From positions 1 through 64,000 of the forward strand of contig QANT01006607.1 in the NCBI GenBank assembly GCA_003254885.1: a stretch of DNA of 64,000 nucleotides, given 5' to 3'. Both the position numbers and the translations under genes were made by a program. This stretch comes from Purshia tridentata (lineage: Eukaryota > Streptophyta > Magnoliopsida > Rosales > Rosaceae). Shown here piece by piece: positions 47,811-58,568 of this stretch. How positions within the stretch are numbered: the stretch's first letter is position 1; each line of letters begins with the position of its first letter. The notes under the pieces are model-generated. The model made no database searches, was not told the origin of the DNA, and worked only from the letters and a program-made list of their open reading frames with translations.

Positions 47811-48309
47811 ACATCAACTGGCACATCATGTTGTGATAGGAAAATATGCTTATACATGTATATGGATGATTGGCGAGCTAAAAAGGTATGCTAGAAGGTT
47901 GCACTTTATGGGCAACTGGGAATTTAATGTGAGGTAAAGCTGTTACTGAAATGGTGATTATAGGCTTTTAAAGCCAAGGTAGCCCATTAATACTTGTAGA
48001 ATTGGACCAAGATCATAAAGATATGTTTGGATCACTAAAAAGCAATTTGAGATATGAAGCAATATGGAGAACACGGACCAAAAGCAGAAGAAAAAATTGG
48101 ACAAAGGATATGTGATATCTGGGTATATTGTCAAAAACAGAATTTGGAGTTAAATTTTGCTTATCATCTTTGAGTGCATTATTAATACCTCACTCATCAT
48201 TTGTTGCTACATTTTATGCTGGTGCTGGATACTTTTTCCTTCTAATGATATTGGATTCTACCTCATAATGTTGTCTAATTATCTAAACCGTTTAAGAAAT
48301 TACAGTTGT

Positions 48310-48380
48310 TAGGATAGTTTAATTGGAAGGCCGTAGAATTTGTCTAGCGCTCAAGTTTAATCCTTCTTCCCCGAATTAAA
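48310..48380 (+). mobile_element. SINE head fragment (tRNA-like)
   Basis: TAGTTTAATTGG resembles an A box, and CTCAAGTTTAATCCTT about 30 bases later resembles a B box. Short, with no clear 3' end. Confidence 0.35.
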
Positions 48381-49004
48381 AAAAAGTTATATTGGAAATC
48401 TGTTAGTAAAGACACTTGAAATCATTAAATTGGGTATGACATGTATCACTTTCTTTTTCTAGAAAGAGGATGTTATAGAAGCTCCCTATTTAAATAAGTT
48501 CCATTTTTGCATGCCAAAAAATAAAAATTCATGCTTGTGGCATAAATCCAACAAACACTAAGCAAGTGCAGCAGAAAGAGCAAACAAACAAACAAAGAAG
48601 CACTACGCAGAGAACTTCAAAAAGCAAACCTTATTTCCCATTCTCACCCCACGCAATACTCACAACGCTCAATGTGGGTTTTCCCAACGACGACGTATAG
48701 CGGCGATTGAATCCCCCAATTACTTCGATCAATGCAAAGTATCGCTTGCTTTAAATTTGGGGTTGGAAATTTGTGGATTGTGATTTGATTGAGAATATAT
48801 GCATAACGTATGCATGTAATTAATGTTAGTTTGAGTTAAGGGTGAAGAGGTTAGAGAAGGAGAGAGATTAGCGGAGAATTGTAAGGAATGGAACAAAGAA
48901 GACGACTTCAATTCCATTCTCGACGCTCCCGGCGGCGACTGAGTCACCGAGTCAGACTTCCCATATCCAATTTCCACGACCCCGCTCGTTAAAACAAAAA
49001 GCAA

Positions 49005-49035
49005 AAAAAAAAAAAAAAAANAAAAAAAAAAAAAA
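49005..49035. other. Poly-A run with one N (assembly join)
   Basis: About 30 A bases interrupted by N at 49021; the true length is unresolved. Unlike 21181, I see no duplicated flank here. Confidence 0.8.
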
Positions 49036-49431
49036 CACCAAGGAAGTTTAATATTGTTCAACACTAAGGTGGCATAAGCCCAATGCAATCACACTCCAAC
49101 TAACATTCTGCATTGATTTCGTGTTTTATATCTTGTATTCCGCACCAGAGAATTGCTCTTAGAATAGCAAAATTTTATAATGAAAAAATGCATAACTCAT
49201 TTCATTAATTTCCAACAATACAAGCATATTTTGCTATATTGCATATCTTCTATTTTGAGTTGAAAGCCCAAAGAATTTGACACATAATCAATGACATGGG
49301 GTTGCATGGAATGATCTTCTTGTATTTCTCCAATGTGAAATTTCACTTCCAAATCAAAATGGAGAAGACACTTAATTAGAGCCACAAGTACCAAAGAATT
49401 ATTTTTAGCAGCTAGCTACTCCCAAGTGTTA

Positions 49432-52400
49432 TCAGTTGATGATATCCTCTTCTCTTCTATCTGATGAATTGATGCATGCCTGAATTTCTTCTAGTGTTTT
49501 TCCTTTGGTCTCTGGGACCAGCTTTGCCACAAATAGGATGGTCAATAAAGAGAACCCAGAATAAATGTAGTAAGTTCCTGCAAAACAAATCAAACATATA
49601 TATCAGACTTCAGTTTTGAAACAATGCAAAGCAATCAGTACCATGTACTCCGTTTTAGTTCAGAAGTTCTATTTACTTACTTGAGGAACTCCAGCTCATG
49701 AGAAAGTTGTAAGTGTAGGAAACTGCCCAAGCACCCAACCAGTTCACAAGCACCACCAAGCTCCCAGCAGCTCCCTTCACATGGATTGGGAAGATCTGCA
49801 AAGGGGAACCATGTTGTATAATTTAATTCAATAGCTTCTCTGCTGCCTATGTGGTTCAACATGCTTACATTATGCATAATGGCTTTGAGGAACTGATGGG
49901 TTTCTCGAAATTACCTCAGACATTATCACCCAAGGGACTGCTCCCATTCCAATCGAGAAAAACGCAATGTAAATCTGATTTTGGAGGGACAAAATGAACA
50001 AAGTAAAAAGAGTAGCTGCAGTCAGATAGTTATATGATACTTTTCGAGTTTGCAGTTGTAATGGTTAACGTACCAGCACACCAGACACAGCTATTATCGG
50101 TACCCAATCAAGCAACAAACCATATCCCTGATTTACAAAGACGATGATTACAACTTCAGACCATGATATTGCAGGAAAAATCAGAAAATAATCTGTCACC
50201 GAATGTGGTTTTGAACATTTGATACCTTCAGAAAGAAAGAAGTTCCTGCTAGAAAACAGCCGAGGAATGTCCCAGTTGCTGAAACCTTCATATGAAAACA
50301 AAAACCCATCATGAAAAGGCTTTCCTATAGAAATATCTTATATTAAGATGTCAGGATTTCTTGATCAGTTGCTACCATTATAAGAGGTCTCCTTCCTGAC
50401 TTATCTATTAGCATTGCTCCCACTACAGTGATTGGAACCTGTCAATATATTTTACATGAGCTGAGTTTGGATGGACAAACTTAAACATTTGAACTTCAAC
50501 AGAAAAGGAGGAAGTGACTACCTGAACACATGCATAAGCTATGGTTCCAATTTTGCTTGAAATTCCTGCAGTTGGCATTACAGAAATAGAGTAAGTTTCA
50601 CAGGAAAGATCGGCAACAAAAATGAAATGAAGAATAAGAAATCCCTGATTGAATACCAGCTTCTTCAAAGGTTTGACTTGCATAGAATCCAATTCCATTA
50701 ATCCCTCCAAATTGTTGAAATATCATTAATCCAACCCCAATCTAAAACCATCACCATGTTCAAGAGGTTTCAGTGAAAACATGAAGTCATTTGGTTAGCA
50801 GCATTAAAGAAAATAATGAAAATTTACAGACAAAAGTTTCTTACAATCACAGATCGAATATGTTTGCTTTGAAACAAATCCGATATTTTGGCTTTTGGAA
50901 GACTTTGTAGAGTAACAATATATTCCTGTCAAGAAACAGACAGGGCCATTTGTTAGACATGTTGGCTTTAATTTACTCATGATTCAATTAATGTTTCCCT
51001 GGTTGACAAGAAGTACTTGAATTTCAGCCATTTCATCAGATATATCTGCATCTTTTCCACGAAGTCTGTGTAGTGCAACTTGAAATTCTTTCTCTTGGCC
51101 AATCTTTGCCTGAAAAGAATGCTTTCAACTTTACATATCTTTCTCATTCTCATTATTTTTGTCTCTATTGTGGTGAATACATGAAAACAAAAGATATGAA
51201 AGCTAATCTAATTTAAATTCTTACCAGCCATCTAGGGGACTCAGGAACAAACCATAGACCCACAAGCAGGAAAATGCAAGGAATAATTCCTTCAGATTGA
51301 AACCCAACAATCAGTTCCTTCCAAAGGCAATTAAGTATCCGTTATTAAGAATAACAAAGTTTCCTATGATAATGGAATCAGAATTTACCAGTCAGAGCTA
51401 GTGTTCTCCAACTTATAATTGTTCCTATTACGAATGCAACTGATGCTCCAGTAACAATCATGAGCTGCAGAACAAGCATAAAGAAAAAATAAATAGCAGT
51501 AAGTTAATGATCATATAGTTCTCAATTAGGGACCAAAGTTTGTACACAGAAAGCTCTTAGTTCTCCTACCTGATTTAATGTTGTAAGCCCTCCACGGAGA
51601 TTTTTGGGCGCAATTTCTGCTATAAATATTGGGACCTGTTCATCAATTTTTCCATTTTTTGTTAAAAGTTGGTGTTATAATTAGATAATGCCAAAAAGAA
51701 CTGAAATTATACTAAATTAAATAGCCTTGTTCAGATATTGGAAAGAAAAGAGCTTGGGTTTAAAAAAAACTTACCACATAAGAGAAAACGCCAATCCCAT
51801 ATCCAGTGAAAAATCTTCCTATGTCAAGTGACAAAGCTCCCTGCATAGGATTCATAACAAAAATGAAAAACCTATGGTAAAAGAAACTGTTTGATTATCT
51901 ATTAAAAAAATTAAAAGATTGAAAATGTTGCAAACAGCATATACCTTAGAGAAGTAGACGGTTAGCCATCCTGTAATGCAAAAACCAGCTGACATTCTCA
52001 TCCCCTGCTTCAATAAAATTGTCAAGAAGCTTAGTACAAAGTTTAGTACTGTGAAGATTACTAAACTTCAATTATATTTTCTTTTGCACCAGAAAGTCAC
52101 ATTTACCATACCCCTTTTCGGCCGAGAAAATCTGCAATCCGACCACTCGTTATAGCACCCAGCATTGCTCCAATTGTTAGTATAGAACCAAACATGGAGA
52201 ACTGCCACGTGACCAAGAATTACAAAAATTTCACTTTACTATAATTCATTCCCATAAGCTATCAAAACAAAAACAAGGAGGCAAACCTGGGATAGAGAGA
52301 GATTAAGATCTTCCCTGATAGCAGATTGAGTGGGTGCTGAATATCCCACCTGCCAAAAGAACAACTTAAGCTAAACAAACCTTTTTTTTTTTTTTGTCGT

Positions 52401-52786
52401 TATTTTATTTTTTTTTCCCCCTAATCAGAAGAAAACACAAACACCAAAAAAGAGTACCTTAGTAAACCACAAACTTTCTTAAACCAGGAAATAATGGAAA
52501 GCTAACCAAAAACACAGAAAGCTTACTTTTTGTATAGCCTACTCTGCCTAGAAACACAATATTGTTATAGAATACTTACACATGATCCAAATTCGAAAGA
52601 GCCACAAACAGCAACACATGTGCTAAGCAAAACCATCCCAATGGATCCACTTTCAACAGTACTCTTCTCACTGTCATCACCTTCATAGGCAACAACAATT
52701 TTGTTTTGGCTGATGAAGGGCTGTTCCAAATCCTGAAGGGTATTACTCCCCCCATTTTCAACATCTCTGCACTGCCCAATTGCCAT
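49432..52786 (-). CDS. ERD6-like sugar transporter, copy B (ERD6-like 16 type)
   Basis: Eighteen exons: 52580-52786, 52287-52349, 52112-52201, 51945-52004, 51775-51840, 51570-51635, 51389-51464, 51225-51289, 51017-51109, 50845-50925, 50657-50741, 50522-50565, 50376-50438, 50226-50285, 50074-50127, 49915-49974, 49681-49795, 49432-49577, giving 497 residues. Internal exon sizes equal copy A exactly, showing tandem gene duplication. MFS motifs present: [41 protein letters not shown] and [12 protein letters not shown]. The start [12 protein letters not shown] matches ERD6-like 16 (MAIREIKDVERG). Likely tonoplast sugar/H+ carrier. At the exon 17/18 join it encodes SSR where copy A has SPG. The C-terminus is longer than in copy A ([11 protein letters not shown]). 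Confidence 0.95.
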
Positions 52787-52860
52787 ATCTTCTCAGTGCT
52801 CCAAAAACTGACCAAGTGAGCAAAAACAGGAGCAAGAGAAGTATGCCACTCAGCCCCTGC

Positions 52861-52932
52861 TAGGACTTGGTGGGATCAGGGGAAGATACGCTTAGGTAGG
52901 ACTTGGTGGGATCAGTGGGAGATACGCTTAGG
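52861..52932. repeat. Tandem duplication, 36-bp unit
   Basis: TAGGACTTGGTGGGATCAG starts at 52861 and 52897, with two differences between the units. It lies 75-146 bases upstream of the copy B ATG, within its promoter or leader, and has no counterpart upstream of copy A. Confidence 0.95.
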
Positions 52933-53499
52933 TAATGTGTTTCTGGAGTATATATACACAGGTCAAAGTGCATGTAGATATTTTGCAAATTTGTCTACTA
53001 GCAATTGATTGATAAGCTTAAATAAAGTGTGCTAGAATCCTAGAAGGTTGTAGTTGATGTGAAACTGGGTGTTGCATGTGAGACAAAGCTGTCACTGACA
53101 TGGTGGTTATGGAAGAATATAGGGCTGTAGCTAGCTAGCATAGCCCAATTAAGCACTTGTAGAAGTGGATCAACACCATAAAAATCTGTTCTGAAGTGAA
53201 AAGCAATTTGAAATGGAAATGTTAGGTATATGACATTTTTTATTTATCACATGTCTAATATAGATGAAGTCTTATTAAATATAGTAAATATACGGTTCCA
53301 AAATGGGATATACACCTAACATTACTCTTTGAAATTGAAGCAAATTAGTGCATGTGATTTTTTGTTTTCTTTATCCAAAGTGCATGTGAATTATGATTAA
53401 TGTTGTATAATTGCTTTTCATGCTTACGTGGAGCTTAGTGGAACAGACGGCTAGGAATTATAAGAAGCTAAACAAATAGGGAACTGGGGCGGCAAGTCT

Positions 53500-53775
53500 G
53501 CATGTGGATCATAGCACAGACTACGGTGTGCTTGTTTGTTACATAAAGATGGAGCTGGCAAGAGATAATTTTTTTAATTTTTTGATGGAGACAAAAGATA
53601 TTTTTATTATTTGGATAATAAAAAAGGGAAGTTGTTTGATGAATGATGGCATATTTTTTATCCAGATAAAAATAAAGGTGACAATGGCCTTGTTGGGTAT
53701 AATGGCATATCCCTCCAGAAATTTATCTTTGGCTCAAGTGTAAAGTCTTCTTGGCCAAAAAAAAAAAAAAAACCA
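53500..53775 (+). mobile_element. Possible LINE/SINE 3' tail with poly-A
   Basis: Sequence ending AAAGTCTTCTTGGCC followed by about 17 A bases, a layout typical of retroposed 3' ends. No protein similarity was found upstream, so the call is weak. Confidence 0.25.
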
Positions 53776-54428
53776 AAAGGAATGTAGGCTTTCTTGTGAT
53801 TTCATAAGAATAAGATTACAATTTACACATATATAAGTTATTATATAAGGATTTTTCTTTTGGACTGATATCTTATATGAGTATGGATGCCAAAGATCTA
53901 TCAGATGCTTCAAAATCATAGTATGCTTGTAATTTTGACCCAGAAGCTTCAAATCTTTTAACCCATATGTATGACTAATTTACTGCCTACCCTACATATT
54001 TATAATTCGTTTGTTCACACACTTTTGTATTATACAAGTGAAGATTTTTTAATACAGCAACATGACATGCGAATATTTCTAAATCTTTAAATGTTGACAA
54101 GTTTATCTTCTCATTATACATTAATTTCTTTCCATTAAAGTAGTGATCGGTCACTTCAAGTTTGTCACAACGAGAGGGGTATTTCATACTTGCGTGACAA
54201 CTGGGACCTTTTATATTTGTGAAGCAAACCAAACCCTCTACCGAAATTTTTAAGAGCAAGTCTTATTATGATGAGTTCAGCGTTGTGTATCTTCTACAAC
54301 CTTAAAAATTGCCGACATCCAAACAAGGTAAAGAGATAGCAAAAGGGAAAAAAGAAAACACTTTTATTTCTTTTTTAGCCAGTAAATAATCATCATCCTT
54401 AAGTAGGGATTAAATAATCATGATTGCT

Positions 54429-54648
54429 TTTAACTACTATCATCATTTTGATCATAAGTACAAGTTTATTCTAGTTAAATTCTTTCTTTCTCAACTTACA
54501 TTACATTTTTATTTTGGATTTTCCAACATTTTTAAGGTTGTAATTTAACTACTATCATCATTTTGATCATAAGTACAAATTTATTCTAGTTAAATTCTTT
54601 CTTTCTCAACTTACATTACATTTTTATTTTGGATTTTCCAACATTTTT
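54429..54648. repeat. Tandem duplication, 115-bp period
   Basis: TTTAACTACTATCATCATTT starts at 54429 and at 54544. About 105 bases match with one visible difference (TACAAGTTT versus TACAAATTT). Very young. Confidence 0.95.
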
Positions 54649-55915
54649 GTTTTTCTAAATCAATGATGTAATGCATATATCATGTGCCACATATTTATGT
54701 TGGGGAAAAACTGAGGGAAGACACAAATTAGTATAGGTAGAATACCCCTTTTCATAATGATGGCAATGAAATTTTATTGTTAATTAAGTATGCATATATG
54801 AGCGTTAGGAATTGTTAATGGGATAGGATCTACTGTGAACATTGCTGAATATCTATTACTTTGTCAGTCACTCATTGTTGTGTCACGGCCAGTAGACGAT
54901 TGTTGCTAACAAAATTAAAAATCTCCTAATTTCAAGTGTTATCATTTATCAGTGCCCTCCCAAGACATGAAAACAGCCACAAATATCATAATTAGGGGTT
55001 TCTCTTGGTTAAGTAGCTTATCATTTGGATGGCCAAGCAGAATGGGAAGAAAAGAGTAGCATATATTTTGCAATCTGTTAATGGATATAAAGACATTTTC
55101 CAATATACAAAAAATATAAATAAATAACAAAGTAGTTGTGTCATTTGTGTGAGTCCACCATGAGATCTTGCTTTTTTAATATACTAGAGCATTGAAACGT
55201 CAAATAAATACCCTAAACTATAATAGTGTAGCATGTATAATAGCTATGAGAAAAATGATATTTTCTTTTGAAATATTTTACTATTGGGCTTATGCGCCAT
55301 AATCATCAAATCCCAAAAGAGCAGATGAACTAAGGAGTCCAAGGTGGACTTGTATGTTGATATGGAGAAAATAAGGAGGCCCTAAACAGAAACAAAAAAA
55401 CCACATGTGACATGCCAAATAAAACAAACCAAACCGCACCCAGCAAAGCAGGCCCAAAGCAAGACACAGCAAAACAAGTAACAGCTATTACAAAATTAAA
55501 TCGCATGCACTGATGCACACAATTGAAAATGATGAACAAACAAACAAAAACAACTTACACTAGAAAAGGGTAGACAAGATTGTACACACCAGCATTAGCA
55601 GCACATCCAGGGGTGCAAATGGAGAAACCAAATGCAGAGTTTTTCTGATATCTACTGAAAAAGCATCAAAGAGAGTCAACAAAAAGGTACAGCTAACTAG
55701 CTAGCAGCTCAGATCAAAAAAAGTTTTTCTTGACATTTGAACAAAGCTGAAGAAAACTAGTAAGAAAACCTCCATCAGTTTCAGCCTTCACACCCACCTG
55801 AGAAAACCTCCCATTGTCATCTCTACAAATCCACCCAATCCCATCCACCAACCAGAGTCAGTTTAACCAAGCAGCTAGCAAGCTAAGTATCACACTGACT
55901 TGACCCAACTCAGAT

Positions 55916-57799
55916 ATGGGTTCTTCCATCCCTGCCTTTTCCTTGGAATCTCAAAGCTTTTCCAAGAGAGTTGACCAGCAGGATCTTCAAGAAGGGAAGC
56001 TTGTAAGTTGAAACGTCTATCTCCTTCATCTTTCTCATCTTCTTTCAGTACGTTTCTAAAGTTCAAATCTTTGCTTCATTTTATTTCTCTTCTTCTTTTA
56101 GTTTGTAAATTAAAGCTGAAACCTTTGCATGTACTTTTTTCTCTCAGTTTCTAAGTTCAAACCTTTGCTTCATTTTATTTTTCTTCTTTCAGTTTGTAAA
56201 GCTGAAACCTTTACATGTCCTTTTCTCTCATCTAGAAAAAAGAAAGAGAAACCTGCTTCCTTTTACCTTCTTGTGTCTTTAAGCACCCAAAAAAAAAAAA
56301 AAAAAAAGCTATTGCTTTGTCATATATTTTTCCTTGGTATTTGAATGACACAGTAGTGATTCAAACTCAAAAAGTCAATATTTAAGAAAGCTGGTGATTT
56401 GTCTTACATATATACATGCTGTAAATTCAATTTTAATATATTATGGATGATCACATTAAATGAAGGCGTCCTAGCTAGCACATGACCTCTCTGATTCACT
56501 GAACCATAAGCTTTTTGAAAAATTTACGCTTTTAAAGTTTTCCTCTGATTAGTTTGTGGGTTTGGTTTACCTTTGCCTTTTGGCTGTATTCTGGTCAGTT
56601 TCAGTCTTTGAGGCCTATTTTTCTTTTTCATTTTGGTGAAAGCCTACTGGTAAACTGATAAATAGGGTGGGTGGTGTTGATGTCCTGCATTTACCTCTCT
56701 GCTTTTAGCTGTATCCTGATCAGCATTTGAGGTTTTGGTTGAAAGTTTGAGGCTTGTGTTGGCAGTGGCATATATATATGTGTCTATATATAAATATGGA
56801 CATATGGTACACGTGCTGATAAATGCTTTTTAGCTAAGCTTCAACTTGATTGCATTCACATGCTTGTGTCTTGGTTGCTGCACAAAAAATTTTATATTTT
56901 ACATGTGTGTTTGATCTATATGGTACATAATTACATTCACATCCAGATCTTAATTTGGGATAGTTATTAATTACAGAAAATCCCAAAGATAGCTGTGAGG
57001 AATTATGGAAAATGTATGGCTGCAGGCTCAGTACTATTCCTCAAGTTACCCAACGGAGGGGTATGGCCAATAGAATTGAAATTGTGTACTGAAGGCAGGT
57101 TTTGGTTACAAGAGGGCTGGCCAAGATTTGCCAACTTTTACTCCCTAGACCATGGATACACCTTAAGGTTCAAGTGTCAAGACGAAAGTTCATGTTTCCT
57201 AGTACGTATTTTTGATAGCAATAACTTGGAGATAGATTATCCACTCGGTTCATACAGTGATGATGAGAAACCCAGTAGAGGTATATAAAAAAATTGAAAA
57301 AATTTGATTATGTTTGTGTGAGTAAGCAATATTTGGATCGCTTTTAAGATGAAGTTTCTCTTTTTACTTAGAAGAAACCAAGAGGAGAAGTGGCAAGGTT
57401 TCTGGTGCTGACAGCACAAGTGGTAAGTTATATATTCTGTTTAACGATAATTAAAATGGCTTGTTTCAATCTGGCATTGTGTACTATAGAATATAGATGA
57501 TGATGCCATGGCAAGAGAGAGACCTGCTGCTACTGATCTTGTAGAAGTAAACATCAACTATAGATTTATGATTTCAGATCAAAGAGTACACAATTTTCAG
57601 GTATGTCACCCAATTCTGTAATTCAATTTTTTCTATGAATCTTTTCCCCTCTTTTTAATTGCAGGTAATTCCAAAGGCAGTAGCAGAAGCTGAAGGTCTT
57701 ACTGGCAAGAAGAAACTACTGCTTCTTGATCCATCTGGGAAGCCATGGGATGTTAAGCCAACTGTAATGCTAGTTCTTCATCATCTTCTATTTTTTTGA
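55916..57799 (+). CDS. B3 domain protein (REM/VRN1-like) with truncated second B3 domain
   Basis: Five exons: 55916-56002, 56977-57280, 57372-57422, 57497-57600, 57665-57799, giving 226 residues. The first B3 DNA-binding domain (about residues 25-115) has KIPKIAVRNYGK, LPNGGVWPIEL, WLQEGWPRFANFYSLDHGY and LRFKC. An acidic and basic linker follows (SDDEKP, EETKRRSGK). The second B3 domain begins (VIPKAVAEAEGL, KKLLLLDPSGKPWDVKP) but stops about halfway. The last 12 residues (TVMLVLHHLLFF) come from a 44-bp tandem repeat that also supplies the TGA. REM proteins are nuclear transcription factors in floral and vernalization control; this one's targets are unknown. Exon 4 uses the second of two nearby AGs, because the first leads to an immediate stop. 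Possibly a young pseudogene. Confidence 0.75.
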
Positions 57800-57880
57800 A
57801 GCCAACTGTAATGCAAGTTCATCATCATCTTCGAGTTTTTGAAGCCAACTGTAATGCAATTTCATTTTTTCCAAAGATAA
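57755..57880 (+). repeat. 44-bp tandem repeat at the 3' end of the B3 gene
   Basis: AAGCCAACTGTAATGC occurs at 57755, 57799 and 57842, followed in the first two copies by AGTTC and CATCATCTTC. The first unit is coding and the stop codon lies at its junction with the second. Confidence 0.9.
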
Positions 57881-58568
57881 TAGTCGAGTTGTAAGAGTGT
57901 TATTGTTTCTCTTTTTGCCATCACTTCTGTTTGTGTTTAGTGCCTAAGAAATATGTACATTCGGACAGTTTGATATGGTATATTGGCATCAGACCATTGG
58001 TGGCTGAAGATTGTGTACAAGTAATTGGTTTTAACTTTGGGTTACTCGATCAATTGAGCGCGCACTGTCTACTAGTTCTATTAATTTGGGTGGCGCCACA
58101 GGAAGGGAGTAGCAATAGAGTAGATCAAAAACCAAATCAAAAGGGGACTGCAAAAGCATTACACATTCATATTTAAAAAATCAGGTGACACTATTTCAGA
58201 GAATTGCAAATTCGAATGCAGAAGCGATGTGAACGGAAAACCAGCCTTCTTATTAATTAACCACAAGATCAGATCTCTCTTAAGTATTACAATAGAATAC
58301 ACACAATGCAACCGGAACATCAGAAAATACAAAAAAATTTGCCGAGACACGCCTTCCACCTTTAAAAAATTGCCATCTCAAACCCTGTTGGCAAATATTG
58401 CATCCAAAAGTACAATGTAGCTTAACGGAGGTCAGATCTTAGAAGGATGACAAGATAAAACTTCTCAACGGCTTCTCTTAATCTAATGTTAGAAGTAGTG
58501 TACAATGGATATGTACAAATAAAAGGGTTGAGAATACATTTTTAGGGTAAAGAAACTTAAAAATCTAA
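57881..58568. other. Intergenic between convergent B3 and SPL7-like genes
   Basis: Should hold both 3' UTRs. The 81-codon frame at 57931-58176 has no similarity I recognise and does not continue the B3 domain. Confidence 0.55.

Larger units (their letters stand above)
47811..49431. other. Region between the two transporter copies
   Basis: Contains a SINE-like stretch (about 48310-48380), a GC-richer 48600-48990 segment that looks like a promoter or leader but has no recognisable protein, and a poly-A/N join at 49005-49035. The minus-strand frame at 48729-49088 crosses the N and is not accepted as a gene. Confidence 0.5.
52787..55915. other. Intergenic between transporter copy B and the B3 gene
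   Basis: Holds the copy B promoter, two tandem duplications, a possible poly-A retroposon tail near 53758 and AT-rich DNA. The last few hundred bases are the probable B3 leader. No other gene recognised. Confidence 0.6.

Noticed and set aside
48729-49088. 119-codon minus-strand frame crossing the N
   Set aside because: Contains a poly-Phe run from the poly-A/N join; the rest may be a leader of transporter copy A but is not a recognisable protein.
57931-58176. 81-codon plus-strand frame as an extra B3 exon
   Set aside because: A possible acceptor precedes it but the sequence has no B3 features and would not complete the domain.
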